A DNA stretch of 64,000 nucleotides from Adiantum capillus-veneris (GCA_014529385.2 CM043963.1:150406107-150470106); one strand, 5' to 3'; shown: positions 10,501 to 21,116, numbered from the stretch's first letter. Notes: generated by a model not told the origin, from the letters alone. Translations and numbers: made by a program.

Positions 10501-13500
10501 GTCAGTATAGTAGTAAGCTCCTCTAGAGGTCGCCCTGGCTCCTCTGTACACAGGCTTCTGTAGATCCCATCTATGTATACAGAGTCCCTCTCCTGCGTGA
10601 AGGTGTAACGAGTAGGGGCTGCTGCCTGTGGCCTGTGTGCTACACTAAACTAGAAAGAGATGGTCAACGACACAAGAGCATGATCCACTACCACACCAAC
10701 CGGTCTGGGTCCAACCGTGAGGTCCTGGATACTAGAGATGAGACTCGGCTGTGCCATGAGATAATCCAGTGTGCTGGTTCCATGTATGTGTGGAAAGCAT
10801 GTAAAAACCCCATAGTGGGAAATCTCTATAGGCCATTCAAGATGACCAATCCATGTGCAAGATGACCAATCCATGTGCAGTCCCTATGTCTATCAAGTGT
10901 CGTCCATACTCAGTATGTTCCCCATCTTGTGATAGTCTGGATAGTCCCATCTCTGCAACATCCAGCTCTCTTAGCATCTCCTCTAAGGTATCATAAAAAA
11001 TTGTCTGATGATGGGCAGTCCTAGCATTGAAGTCCCCTAGAATGATGATGTCCCCATCTCTAGAGAACTCCCATATGTCATCATCCAAAATAGAAAAGGG
11101 GGACTATCCGCTGGGTGGTGCATACACTAACGTACTCGGGGGAAAGTAGGAAATAGCAATGTAAAGATATCTGCATGTCTCTGCTCTCAATCTCACCCAC
11201 ATGTACCTAGCTTGCTCATCCCTGCGAGCTATATGTATCAATGGCTGCAACTCCTCCTTGAATAACACTGCTACTCCTCCTGAGCCCCGCCCTCTACGCT
11301 CTAATCGTGTCTCCTATTTACAGCCTGTCTCCCATCTGTATCCACTCATGTGAGGCATAGATTGCCCAGGGGCCTGATGTGTCTCAGAGTAGAAGACGAT
11401 GTCCCTTCCCGTATAAGTATCCTCAAAAGCACCCACATCAAGGCGCATAGATTCATTACAATTCCAGGTCGCAACTTTGAGTGTGGTCCCATAGGCCTCA
11501 CACCATTATGTGGAGCGTCGCTCTAATATTACCACTCTCCCATCTCGGTAAAAGGCAATCTTACCTTTTTCCCTTGCCGCTCTAATCTCTGGCATTACCT
11601 CCTGCATATGAGCAATCTGAGAGGGTAAGGTCATCTCCGAGAAAGATGCCCGTTTTCTTTAGAGTTAGTCTCTTCTTCAAAAAGTCCTTTTTCGCTTCCA
11701 TGGAGAAAAAACGAAGGATGAGTGCCCTTTCTTTCGAGATTTCGCCCTTGCTCCCATTTTTCTTGTTGCCCACTCTCCAAGCTCTTGAGTGCATCGGGTC
11801 ATGAACCCCCATCAAAGCCATGAGTTCTTTTACCTCTTCGTCCACATTATCTTTGTCTTTAAGGCCGCAAATTCTCACATATAGAGAGCGCACACGCCTT
11901 CTTCGCTCCCCTTCTAGTGTCAGGTTAATAATGGTGGGTGTGGACGTTGTTTCCTTGCTTTTTCCTTTCTTGGCAACCTCAATCCATTTCTCGGCATCAT
12001 CTGCCTTCCGTTGAGTCTTTGTAATAACGTCCACCCAAGAGGTCGTCATTTCTTTGTGCTGCTCTTCCCCCTCCTTGATGGCTTGCACTTGCTCTTTGAT
12101 CGTGTTGAGCTCTTCTATTACTGAAGGTTGCTATTCTCCTTCTTCAAGTGTATTTCGTGCCTCAACGAGCTCCCTCTTGAGTGACGCAATCTCTTCATCT
12201 TGGGCCGTCACACGATCCCCCAGTGTAGTTATCTTGGTTTCTTGGGCCAACACACGTTCTTCGAGCATTTTTATTGTGCCCAATAGGTTGCAGTTAATCT
12301 TGTTAATGGTTTCGGTCATTTCTTCCTTGCACTTTTGAACTGCATCCTCTAAGTGGTCGGGCTTATCATTTTGTTTCCTCATGCTTGATCGCCGCCAAAA
12401 AACGAGAGGAAATTTGCACTGGTAGTAGGAGACCACACTACACGCACCACATTATGCATACATGTTCTCCCACATTAAGCATACATGGCATACATTTGCA
12501 TTTCCTACAATTTCTGCAAATCAGAACAAAGTCCTGCTTTCTGCAACTGCAATTTCTGCAAGTTCTGCGATTTCCGAATTTTCTGTATATTTTTTAATTT
12601 TGCACTCTCTATTTTCTGCAAATTCTGTTTTCCTGCAGGGCTGAAAAAACTGTTTTGAAACTCTGTTTTCTGAGAGCATTGCACCTTGGGGGGGGGAGGG
12701 GAGGAGGGGGGGGATTGGCTTGAGGGGGTGGCGCACTGCTTGCAGGTTACGCGAGGGGGAGGGGCTGCAGGCTACGCTGCCAAGGGGCGGGCTGCAGGTT
12801 GAGAGAGAGAGAGAGAGAGAGAGGATGTGCCTGCTTGTCGGAACTCATTCTTACATCCAAAATGGTTATGTTCAGGTCAGATGCATCTTGGACAATCTAT
12901 TCACCCTTTTGAGGCTATTGAGTGGGGATGACAGTCAGCCCAGCCAATTTTCATCATCTTTCTTAAATTGGGAAGGCATACAATCATGTTGATTGGGGTG
13001 TTTTAGTAGGTACTATACAGAAGATGGGTTTCCCAGAGCAATAGATATCTGGTGTGGCATTGCTTTACAAATCAGCTTCTAGTGACTATAGATGGGTTAA
13101 TAGGCCGCTGTTTTGGCCTATCCCGCTGAGTGTGCTAATGAGCTTGCTAGCAACAGTTTCTTTTTCTTGTCTACTAGCACAAATCATTTGGTGCTGGTGA
13201 GCGTTGACGAGGGGTACCACTGGGACTTGTCAAATGGTTTCACTTGGCTAGCTCATAATCAAATATGTCGTCACTTGGCATTTCATGTGGGCTTTGATGT
13301 TTCAGCACAGTAAAGTTTGAGCCAGTTTTGAAGTCCACTTCAAGGGAGCTCTGCCATTGGTCTTGCATGCACTTACCACTCGGGAGAGCTATGGTTGTGT
13401 ACCAGGTATACCACCTCTTGTTGGATGTTGCATCCAAGGGTTATCTCAGCTGCAATGCCTAGTGTGCAACTTTCTATCGGCTCGTTCTGATGGCACTAGA

Positions 13501-16434
13501 GACACCCGTCCTCGAGTTGCATGGTGTACTATCATTATCAAGGCTCATCTTATAGACCTTTGAGGTCTCGTAACATTGTTCCTCGTAAGCTAAAACTTCT
13601 CTTCTATGCTGAGGGAGAATGCAATGGGGGTGTTATTGATCCTAGAGCGGTTTGATCCATCAACAGCCCCAGTGTGTGGAAGAGATAGAGAAACAGCCCA
13701 CAATTTGAAACGCATGTCAGTGATCAGGATGGTCAGTAGTTGGGAGAGAGCTCAGAGGACTCGTAGAGACTGGCCAGGAGGGATCTAGGTCCGGCCGAAT
13801 CTCTGCTACATTGTCACAGACTACCTCAATTAGCATGGGCTAGCTCTGGTCTAAAACTATAATGTGGGGCTGTGGATGATAGTCATAACATCATAATCTG
13901 TGACCCCGTGTACATCATGAGGCTGTGAGTCTACGAGTCAAAAACTTCTGCTGCATACATCATAGCAGGTGTGACTAAATGTCAAATACCCACCCTTTGT
14001 GCAAGGCTCTTAAAAGTTGGTGCTTTAGCATCACCAGAGCTACATACCCGACATGCAGAGCAAGTAAAGGTGACGCTCAGCGGCTCAGGTAGATGTCAAG
14101 GTGCTTCTAGGCCATCCTGCTCTGCATGTGTACTAAGCTCTACCTCAAGTACTGCGCATAGAGCTTGGCCAATGAATGGTCAATCATGATGTGGTTTTGG
14201 GGGGTTTTGGGGGGTCAAAAGTGCCCCGGACTTGTGGATAGGAACAACGGTGTACATAGTCCACTCTTCCAGTTGGCCCTCTGCGGCCATTGAGCATCTC
14301 CAGAGGTCTCTTCTGTACACAGAATACAGCCCCTTTTCTAGCCAAGAAAGAAAAGGGGGGGGGCGGGGGAGAGAGAGATGAAATGAAATGAAATGTTATA
14401 TTAACGTCTTTAAAAGGCCAAAGTGACCTATGAGACCAGAAAGTTACAATGTGGTGGATCTAATACAAAGTCAGAGTAACAAGATGACAAAATGACAAAA
14501 TAAAATACTATGGAATCCTGAACTGCTAGGTGTGAACTAAGCAGCTAAACAGCTGGCTGGGATAGCTAGATCACAAGAGATCCAACATCGGTCGTTGGCG
14601 GGTCTCATCAATCTCCTCCATGGTCAGTAGTCTAACCGGGCGTCATGCATGTCGAGCCAAAGTGATCCGAATCCTTTGATGCAGCCTCCGTCGATGCTAT
14701 GTAGTCCTCCGCAGTCGTGGGCGTCTGGATCTCCCCAGCTCAGTCGCTCGATTGATCAGTGTGCCTCTGGTGTGAGGCGACGAGCTCTGCTGTGGTAGTA
14801 ACTCCTCCGCGTGTTCAGTGGCAGCTCTAACGAAGTCTGTGATCTGTCTCTGAGCCTGGCTAGCCTCTCCTCTCATCACGCTCTCTCTATGTCTGCACAG
14901 CTCGAGCAAAACAAACCCAGGCATCTCTGATCCTCGTACCGCATGACTCTAGAGAATGGTCTAAAGCCCTCTCTGAACAAGCAATGGAAGCAGCCTCGTA
15001 TCTCGTAGTAGACGGGGCAGTGGCATGTGTAGTGCAACTCTGTCTCAGGCTCGATGTCACACAGGGGGATGTCCTGGCCTCTGCTGGTACTCCGCTGTAT
15101 CTCCCACTCTCGATCCGCAGCTGGTGTGGATGTGCGTATCTGGCCAATAGCACATCGTATCCCATGAGACAAGTGGGTGTCCATGTATCTGGGCCTATCT
15201 ACTCAGTTGCTGCTCAAGAATAGATGCGTACAACCGTGCCAATGTGTGTCCAATCATGATAGTGCGATAAATCTCAAGCTCCATAGGGTCTCCCGACTTG
15301 AAGATAGGTACAATAGTAGATAGGCTCCAAGTGTCAGGCAAGCCCTCACACATGGCACGGTTAAACATAACTGCTAGAAGCTCTGCTAGTAAATCTCTGG
15401 CATGCATGGAATGCTCAGCCACTAAGCCATCATGATCATATGCTCTCCCAGTCCTCATCCTGTCAATGGCTTTCCTCACCATCTCAACGATGAAAAAAGC
15501 ACATGTGTGTGGGCATGGATCGGGGGGTCGAGAAGGGGGGGCTGTTCAAGAACTGTGTACAGAGATGATGCATACTGGCCCCAGGCCTCTGTAGAAGTGA
15601 TGGCAGGGGGGGGTGCTCATGAAAGAGCCGCCATGCCTCACGTGAGTCCTGACTCAAGAATAGCTGGTATAGATCCTGCTCTAAGCGAGCCAAAAATGCC
15701 CTCTTCTTCCGCCGCACTAGGCGTCGGAAGTCAATCTGTGACTGTCTGTGAGTGATGTCCCCCAAAAGCACCTCCCTCTGAAGTCTAGCTCTAGTGTCCC
15801 GGCATTCCTCATCATACCAACTATTTTGGGGCATGCTCCCCGAACGGCGTCTCTACTCAGGCTGGGTATGTGGGTATGCCTCTGCTGCTGCATCATGTAG
15901 TGTCTAAGTCAGTATAGTAGTAAGCTCCTCCAGAGGTCGCCCTGGCTCCTCTGTGCACAGGCGTCTATAGATCCCATCTATGTATACAGAGTCCGTCTCC
16001 CGCGTGAAGGTGTAGAGAGTAGGGGCTGCTGCCCATAGCCTGTGTGCTACACTAAACTGAAAAGAGATGGTCAATGACACAAGAGCATGATCCACTGCCA
16101 CACCAACAGGTCTGGGTCCAACCGTGAGATCCTGGATATTAGAGATGAGGCTCGGCTGTGCCATGACATAATCCACTGTGCTAGTCCATGTCTGTGTGGA
16201 AAGCATGTAAAACCCCCCGCAGCGGGAAATCTCTGTAGGCCATTCAAGATGGCCAATCCATGTGCAATCCCCATGTCTATCAAGTGTTGTCCATACTCAA
16301 TGTGTTCTCCATCCTGTGATAGTCTAGATAGGCCCGTCTCTGCAACATCCAACTCTCTCAGCATCTCCTCTGAAGTATCATAAAATACTGTCTGATGATG
16401 TGCAGTCCTAGCATTGAAATTCCCTAGAATGATG

Positions 16435-16489
<55 letters not shown>

Positions 16490-16569
16490 AGAGAATTTTA
16501 ACATCATAGGAAACTATCCCAAGAGACCTTAAAGATCTATCTGACAAGGAGAGTTGAACTCAAGACCTG

Positions 16570-16607
<38 letters not shown>

Positions 16608-19600
16608 GCCTTCTTGTCGGAACTCATTCCTACATCAAAAATGGCTATGTTCATGTCAGATGCATCTTGGACAATCTATTCACCATCATCTTTCTTGATT
16701 TAGGAAGACATACAATCATGTTGATTGGGGTTTTTTAATGGATACTATACAGCAGATGGGTTTCCCAGAGCAATGGATATCTGGTGTGGCATTGCTTTAC
16801 AGATCAGCTTCTAATGACTATTGATGGGTTAATAGGCCATTGTTTTGGCCTATCCCGCTGAGTGTGCTAACAAGCTTGCTAGCAAAAGTTTCTTGTTCTT
16901 GTCTACCAGTGCGGCTATGGTCGACTGGCACAAGTCATTTGGTGCTGGTGGGCGTTGACGAGGGGTGCCACTGGGACTTGTCAAATAGTTTCACTTGGCT
17001 AGCTCATAATAAAAAATGTTGTCACTTGGCATTTCATGTGGTCTCACTCTACATGCCTGTGCAATCAGCTGAACACCATGTTGTAGGCAGCATATGGCCT
17101 GCTCCACATCTCTGTAAAGAAGAAAGTAGATGAGGTGAGAATGGCTATGGGGGCTCTGGTATCACTAGCAGCCGAGGCGCAAGTATAGTCCCTCTCCATA
17201 GCCGTGCCATCTCTGATGGGAATGAGTGGAAGAGCTCTCTGAGCTGGCGCCATGCCATGGCAACATGTCTAACCATGCATAGGTGACCATAAAAGTCTCA
17301 ACTATTGAGACTCCTTGAATCGCCATTTTTTCATTGCAGGTGAGAATCCTCATCTGGTTGCAGTTCTGGGTGTTTGAGATCTCTTCCAATGCATGATGTG
17401 CAAGGAGACAATTGTACACCTCTCTGCACCCATCATTCTACCAATCTGTTCTGGGGTATAGTCCCACACGGTGCATTTCCACTTGTTCTGGGGTGGGGAA
17501 AGCTAATGACAGTAGTTGAAGTATACAGTACGGAGGATAGCTGATTAGTGAGTGTCCCAAACGGTGTCAAAGGGTTCAATTGATAGATGCCCTCATATAC
17601 TTGGTGGGTATAGGCGTCGGCAAGATCATGGCAAGATCATATATGAAGTATATAGCAGTATGAGGTGTGTATGTAGGTGGTATGTAAGTAGATGCTACAT
17701 AAGTAAGGGAGAGTGAGAGATATGTATGATTGGCAACAATAGGTAATCGGAAGAAGGCAACAGAGGAGATGAGATGTACCACCTCTCTAAATCCAGAGTA
17801 TGTAGTCCATTGTACTACCCCCTCTCAAACAGTCGGAAAGATGCATGTCAATCTTCCTAAGCTGGGTCACTGGCCATCTCGTTATAACGAGACTTTGTTT
17901 GACCCTAGCCAGAAAAGATGGCAACCATAGGCCGTGGGAGTCCCTGTGTCCTCATAAGTCCTCTAAGCTGCCGACTTATCAAGGGGTGTAGCATCTCTGC
18001 CTTCTCAAAACCATAGCCTGCTCGGTGTCCAACCTTAAAAGTCTCCCATCAAGATGACCGCTCCTAGACTAGCATACTTCATATCTCCTCTATTATGCAT
18101 GTGTATGGTGAGTGTGCATCTCTCTCCTCCTCTCCTTCCCCATCTCTCGGCCCCCTCCCTGAGTCTACCCTTGTCGCCACGCAACCTTCGATGCTGACAG
18201 ATTGAACTAACATAGGATGTATATGAAGTGCTCCTCAGATAGTTGTAGCCTCACCCACACCTTGGATCTCTTGCCACGATCTGTACCCACCCATCTAGCT
18301 CTCGTCTGTAAAGTGCTGCTACACCCCTTGAGCCTCTGGAAGTGTTGTGGCGCAAACACTTCTTACGTAGTCACTCCCACCTGTAGCCATGTACTCTCCG
18401 CAAGCCCTGCTCTAGGCTCTAATGCATCTTGTAAATAGCATCATGATTTATGTCTTTGCCCTCCATTGCCTTCTCTAATCTCCCTGGGTGTGTCCATAAT
18501 GACCCATTGCAGTTCCAAAATGCCATATGTATTTCTGGATTTGATATCTCACAGGCTGCAAGTTCCTATTCAACACTGATGAAAAGAGACGATCACACAG
18601 TCATGGGCTCCCAATAACTCTCTGAAGGGCCCCCGACCCATAACTATAGCGGTATTTGTTTGTATGTTCCATAGGTGGACGAGTTACCTCAATGATCAGT
18701 TGATCAAACCTCCAAGTGACTCTCCAATGAGGGATCTACTGTAATTCTCCGAAAACTGAACAACTCTGGGCTTATATGATACTCAAAGGAGATACTTTCC
18801 ATGGTAACTCTCAAAAAATGGAGCAATTCTGGGCTAATATGACAAGATCTAATGCATCAATCCCCTCTGCTGTCCACTACCTCCAAACAAACAAGTTAAG
18901 TGGTTGATCGGGTGGCTCTCATGAAGACAATATAGGGCCAAATTGAAGGCTGCACATCAGGGTAGTTTCCAGCCTGCAGTGCGTTCCCCTAGCTGGGATT
19001 AATGAAGCCCAGCAAGCACACATCACAAAGGAACGCTATTGATGCTACAAAATAATGCTGGTAAGTCACAAAAAGGAACACTTTTATCGCACGATTCGAG
19101 AGAACCTACTAAGTTGGCATTTGGAGCATGCAAATGCTTAAAAGAGAGTCTTTAGTGGTGTAAAAATAACTAGACCAAACTTGCTTCTCTGTATGTGTGC
19201 ACGCATGCACACACAAGCATGTGTGAGCGTACCATTATAAGTGCATACACTTGTGCAAGGGTATAGGTAGGTACAGATTATGATTAATTCTGCTTTTCTT
19301 TTGCCTAACAAACTCTAGCCATCATGTGCTAACCATTCTTGTTAAGAAAAAGCCGAGTAATGTGTGGATACCACAATAGCACATAAATTACACTAATTGC
19401 AGCAGTAAGAAAAGACTAATGTTTCAACAATACAAATGACATAGCATAGACCAGATCTTGTTAGTAAACATCAGAGTCCTCTTGAGTAAAGGAGATCCTT
19501 TTAGAACAATGAAAGACCCACTTTAACAACGAACTGCAAAAAACATACCACTTGAACTTTGTTTTTCTGCACCCAGTCTACAATCAGATTGCTCCCATCT

Positions 19601-19943
19601 GCTTGCAAGCCTCCAATAAAGCCGTTGATGCAATCTTTGTGCATTAAAAAGGCGTTTTTATCGTGTTCTAGCCACTGTAGAGCTGCATTCAGGACGAACA
19701 TGTAGCAGAGAAAGACAGAAAGAGAGACAAAATAAGTGTCCGATTGAATGACAACATACCAGGCACCAAGTTCTCTTCACCAGACCCTACGATGCAGTGA
19801 GGTGGATATGGATTTTCTGGCTTGCTAGCATCATGAGTGTCTAGAAGTACTAGCATGGGCCAATTCCTGATTGAAAATTCTCTTGCTAGCCTGTTAGTCT
19901 CTTCAACCATGGCAGTAATTTGTGAATCAAATGAACGTGGAGC
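6191..19943 (-). CDS. NIC: Nicotinamidase (plant NIC family), 4 exons seen, N-terminal exon missing
   Basis: Hydrolyses nicotinamide to nicotinate in the plant NAD salvage (Preiss-Handler) route; the family is thought to act in the cytosol. Exons on the minus strand are 19943-19760, 19682-19549, 6750-6565 and 6286-6191. They splice in consistent phases (0, 1, 0, 0) into 199 residues without a stop. Visible family marks: metal-site region LLDTHDASKPENPYPPHC; catalytic Lys in MHKDCINGFIGG; the GICTDVCV motif with the nucleophile Cys; SARNHG; CATYDLPVEVA; and a C-terminal GLYMAKSRGA. Family members run about 240-250 residues, so some 45 N-terminal residues, including the catalytic Asp of the DxxNxFC segment, must lie in an upstream exon not found here. 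Introns are 77 bp, 12.8 kb (full of LINEs) and 278 bp; the last has a GC donor. The gene may be functional or cut off from its first exon. Confidence 0.88.
6287..6564 (-). other. NIC: GC-AG intron
   Basis: 278-bp intron with donor GCAAAT and acceptor TTTTCCAG. GC donors are a minor but normal spliceosomal class and usually follow CAG, as here. Confidence 0.75.
6565..6750 (-). CDS. NIC: Nicotinamidase exon (fourth), nucleophile Cys
   Basis: Acceptor TTTGACAG precedes ATGGTC. The 62 codons carry VVVGICTDVCV (nucleophile Cys), SARNHG and CATYDLPVEVAKG, ending at AHPQ. The donor is CAG|GCAAAT, i.e. a GC-AG intron; no GT alternative keeps the family sequence. Confidence 0.88.
6751..7450. other. 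Intron sequence without a recognised element
   Basis: Includes repeat copy 2 (7148-7306, partner 5474-5652). No gene is seen. It belongs to the 12.8-kb nicotinamidase intron. Confidence 0.4.
7528..7572 (+). repeat. (GA)n microsatellite at the LINE-A copy a 3' end
   Basis: About 45 bp of pure GA, directly followed on the plus strand by the reverse complement of the LINE (CATTT)n tail. Confidence 0.95.
7750..11505 (-). pseudogene. LINE-A copy a ORF2 (endonuclease-RT), broken
   Basis: Homologous along its length to the intact ORF2 at 21141-24752. The apurinic-type endonuclease domain is at 11.5-10.4 kb (ILGDFNARTAHHQ). The reverse transcriptase is in a long open stretch 10234-8966 (SFVDFCKAFDTIPR, GVKQGCPPSPTLF, LLYADDIVLI). 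The C-terminal Cys-His finger is at 8.3 kb. Several frameshifts and stops interrupt it. The position used as the first Met in the intact copy is Val here. Confidence 0.85.
11506..12382 (-). pseudogene. LINE-A copy a ORF1, one internal stop and a frameshift
   Basis: Starts MRKQNDKPDHLEDAV, is rich in Lys and Glu (coiled-coil) and ends in the same RNA-binding-like region as the intact ORF1 (TLKKTGIFLGDDLTL). A stop near 12130 and a frameshift near 11610 break it. The terminal stop, TAA at 11508-11506, is in frame with ORF2. Confidence 0.8.
12801..12823 (+). repeat. (GA)n at the 5' border of LINE-A copy a
   Basis: Eleven or so GA units. In the LINE sense direction this is (TC)n just upstream of its 5' end. 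Confidence 0.9.
12823..13300 (+). pseudogene. L1-type reverse transcriptase fragment
   Basis: Plus-strand remnant with CILDNLFTLL, a decayed DFEKAYDHVDW-like segment and MGFPEQ-ISGVALLYKSAS, typical of plant L1 RT, with stops and frameshifts. A second copy lies at 16602-17045, also directly after a (GA)n tract. Confidence 0.65.
13301..13600. other. Unassigned intron sequence
   Basis: Nothing recognised between the L1 fragment and the start of LINE-B-like sequence. Confidence 0.3.
13601..14285 (-). pseudogene. Decayed LINE-B copy, RT part
   Basis: Minus-strand match to the LINE-B RT region at 46.0-47.0 kb. For example, ATGTCAAATACCCACCCTTT corresponds to the segment near 46025, and GGTCAATCATGATG to the segment near 46880. 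It appears to continue at 17.1-18.6 kb on the other side of the inserted block. Confidence 0.55.
14378..16440 (-). mobile_element. LINE-A copy b, 5'-truncated with internal deletion
   Basis: 3' end with CATTT units at 14378, next to GAGAGAGAG. ORF2 C-terminal part to about 15195, then a jump straight to the start of the RT domain (a copy a position 1.38 kb further on), then the RT linker and endonuclease up to ILGNFNART. The 5' end abuts (GA)n at 16441. Frames are broken throughout. Confidence 0.85.
16441..16485 (+). repeat. (GA)n at the 5' border of LINE-A copy b
   Basis: About 22 GA units, in direct contact with the truncated LINE. Confidence 0.95.
17046..18568 (-). pseudogene. Decayed LINE-B copy, endonuclease part
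   Basis: Collinear minus-strand match to 47.1-48.66 kb: the PQN-W segment near 17450, ATATGTATGAT near 17720, a DYI-like segment near 17800, and FWNCNGSLW at about 18510-18530. The ORF1/ORF2 border is kept as TAG (18568-18566) followed in frame by ELAACE. Many frame breaks. Confidence 0.65.
18569..19548. other. Unassigned intron sequence
   Basis: Beyond a few codons of LINE-B ORF1 at the left edge, no element or gene is recognised up to the nicotinamidase exon at 19549. Confidence 0.4.
19549..19682 (-). CDS. NIC: Nicotinamidase exon (third)
   Basis: Acceptor AATGCAG before CTCTACAG; donor GTATGT after CAAGTG. Encodes ALQWLEHDK through DWVQKNKVQV and includes the KDCINGF motif, whose Lys is catalytic in the family. 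Confidence 0.88.
19760..19943 (-). CDS. NIC: Nicotinamidase exon (second coding exon by family comparison)
   Basis: Encodes APRSFDSQITAMVEETNR through to ENLVP plus one base. The acceptor GGGTAG precedes GCT at 19943; the donor after CCTG is GTATGT. Spliced to the next exon it reads LVP-ALQWLE, as in plant nicotinamidases. Confidence 0.88.
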
Positions 19944-19970
19944 CTACCCAAACGAAAAAACTTTAGCAAA

Positions 19971-19974
<4 letters not shown>

Positions 19975-20014
<40 letters not shown>

Positions 20015-20032
20015 CGCCATCTCTCTCTCTCT
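19975..20032 (+). repeat. (TC)n upstream of the intact LINE-A
   Basis: Two TC runs (19975-20009 and 20021-20032) separated by ATCACGCCA. They form the 5' border of LINE-A copy c. Confidence 0.9.
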
Positions 20033-20044
20033 TTACCATGCTTT

Positions 20045-20101
20045 CGTTTAGGGTTTGTTGCTGTATTTTAGGGTTCGCGACCTGTATTTTAGGGTTCGCG
20101 A

Positions 20102-20142
<41 letters not shown>

Positions 20143-20180
20143 GGGTTGTTGGACAGATCTGCGTTTTAGGGTTTGCTGCA
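20045..20180 (+). promoter_or_regulatory. LINE-A 5' UTR with telo-box-like repeats and poly-T
   Basis: TTTAGGGTTTG (20047), two 21-bp units with TTTTAGGGTTCGCGAC (20066, 20087) and a further TTTTAGGGTTTGC (20164). The reverse complement AAACCCTAA is the telo box common in plant promoters of highly expressed genes. T37 lies at 20105-20141. A promoter role is inferred. Confidence 0.4.
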
Positions 20181-20208
20181 TTTTCTGCACTTTAGAAACA
20201 TCAATCCT

Positions 20209-20209
<1 letters not shown>

Positions 20210-20246
<37 letters not shown>
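20210..20246 (+). repeat. (TC)n just before the LINE-A ORF1 start
   Basis: Pure TC run ending at the ATG of ORF1 (20247). It is internal to the element or a remnant of a second insertion site. Confidence 0.9.
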
Positions 20247-20248
<2 letters not shown>

Positions 20249-21116
20249 GTCATCCCCAACCTCACCTATGGCAACAAGCAAACTCAAATATATGCTTCAC
20301 TCCAAACGAATTTCCATCATTGAATTGGAAATGAAAGCATGGAGAAAAGAGATGGAAGATTGGAGGAACGCGAAGACCGTTTTCCTCCGAGAAAATGAAG
20401 AAAAGGAGAAGGGGTGGAAGGACGAGAAGGATCATCTTCTCAACAAGATCGCCACGTTGGAGAATAGCATTTTGGACCTCCACAAAGAAGTGTTGGAAAC
20501 ACGGTCAAAAAATGGGCTTGAAGAGGGGGAATTTCAGCCCTCTTTGAGGGAAGAAATTGACAACATCAATGAGGAGAAGAAGTCATGGGCCGCGGTCATA
20601 TCCGAAACGCAAAAGAAAGTAGAGGAGGCCGAAAAATGGATTGAGGTTGCCAAGAAAGGGAAAGGTAAGGAAGCTCCTTGTACACCCACTCTTATCAACA
20701 TGACCCTCGAAGAGGAACAAAGAAGGAGGGTGCGGGCTCTACATGTGAGGGTAACCGGCCTCAAGGACATAAACAATGTGGAAAAAGAGGTCACAAGCCT
20801 CACATCAATGATGGGGGTGGAGAATCCTTCACACACAAAGGCATGGAGAGTGGGCAAGAAGAGTGAGGGCCCCGGAGAATCTTCAAAGGAAAGAGCTCTC
20901 ATACTACGCTTCCCTTCATTGGAAGAGAAGAAGGAATTCTTGAGGAAGAGACCTACTCTCAAGAAGACAGGTATTTTCTTAGGCGATGACCTCACTCTCT
21001 CACAACTTGCGCATATGAGAGAAGTAATGCCCGAGATTCAAGCGGCAAGGAAGAAGGGGAAGATGGCCTTTTACAGAGATGGTCGGGTGGTGATTGTAGA
21101 GCGGCGCTCTACATGA
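20247..21116 (+). CDS. LINE-A ORF1 protein (nucleic-acid-binding, Gag-like)
   Basis: 289 residues. Residues about 25-130 are rich in Lys and Glu with heptad-like spacing (ELEMKAWRKEMEDW onward), a likely coiled coil. Residues about 150-285 hold a compact basic domain (RRRVRALHVRVTGLKD, TKAWRVGKK, KERALILRFPSLEEKKEFL, KKTGIFLGDDLTL, GKMAFYRDGRVVIVERR) whose order of strands and helices suits the RRM-like fold of LINE ORF1 proteins. No CCHC knuckle is present. By analogy it coats the LINE RNA to form the RNP. The same domain recurs at 11506-12382, 48664-49545 and 28.2-28.58 kb. ATG 20247 is the first in-frame Met after a TC run. It ends with TGA, in frame with ORF2. Confidence 0.88.

Larger units (their letters stand above)
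7573..12800 (-). mobile_element. LINE-A copy a, full-length but decayed
   Basis: Non-LTR retrotransposon on the minus strand. The 3' end (low coordinates) shows GAAGACGTTAATATAACATT plus CATTT units, bordered by (TC)n in the sense direction. ORF2 runs about 11505-7750, ORF1 12382-11509, then about 400 bp of 5' UTR up to a second (GA)n at 12801-12823. Frameshifts and stops make it non-functional. It carries a 28-bp poly-G run at 10177-10204. Confidence 0.85.
7451..13300. repeat. Composite block 1, duplicated in shorter form at 14286-17045
   Basis: Left edge 7451-7527 (GGCCATTGAGCATCTCC...) matches 14286-14370, and right edge 12823-13300 matches 16602-17045. Each pair of edges encloses a minus-strand LINE-A. 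The simplest reading is duplication of a locus that already carried the LINE, followed by shortening of the second copy. Confidence 0.6.
14286..17045. repeat. Composite block 2, shortened duplicate of 7451-13300
   Basis: Same edges as block 1 and the same LINE-A in the same orientation. It lacks ORF1, the first part of the endonuclease and 1.4 kb of ORF2. It splits a LINE-B copy in two. Two GA tracts (16441-16485 and 16574-16602) enclose an 88-bp insert with a T-arm-like GAGTTCAACTCTCC on the minus strand. Confidence 0.6.

Noticed and set aside
11506-11510. UAAUG-type stop-start coupling at the ORF1 end of LINE-A copy a, as in insect SART1
   Set aside because: The AUG opens a frame that stops after two codons, and the intact copy has UGACGG, without an AUG.
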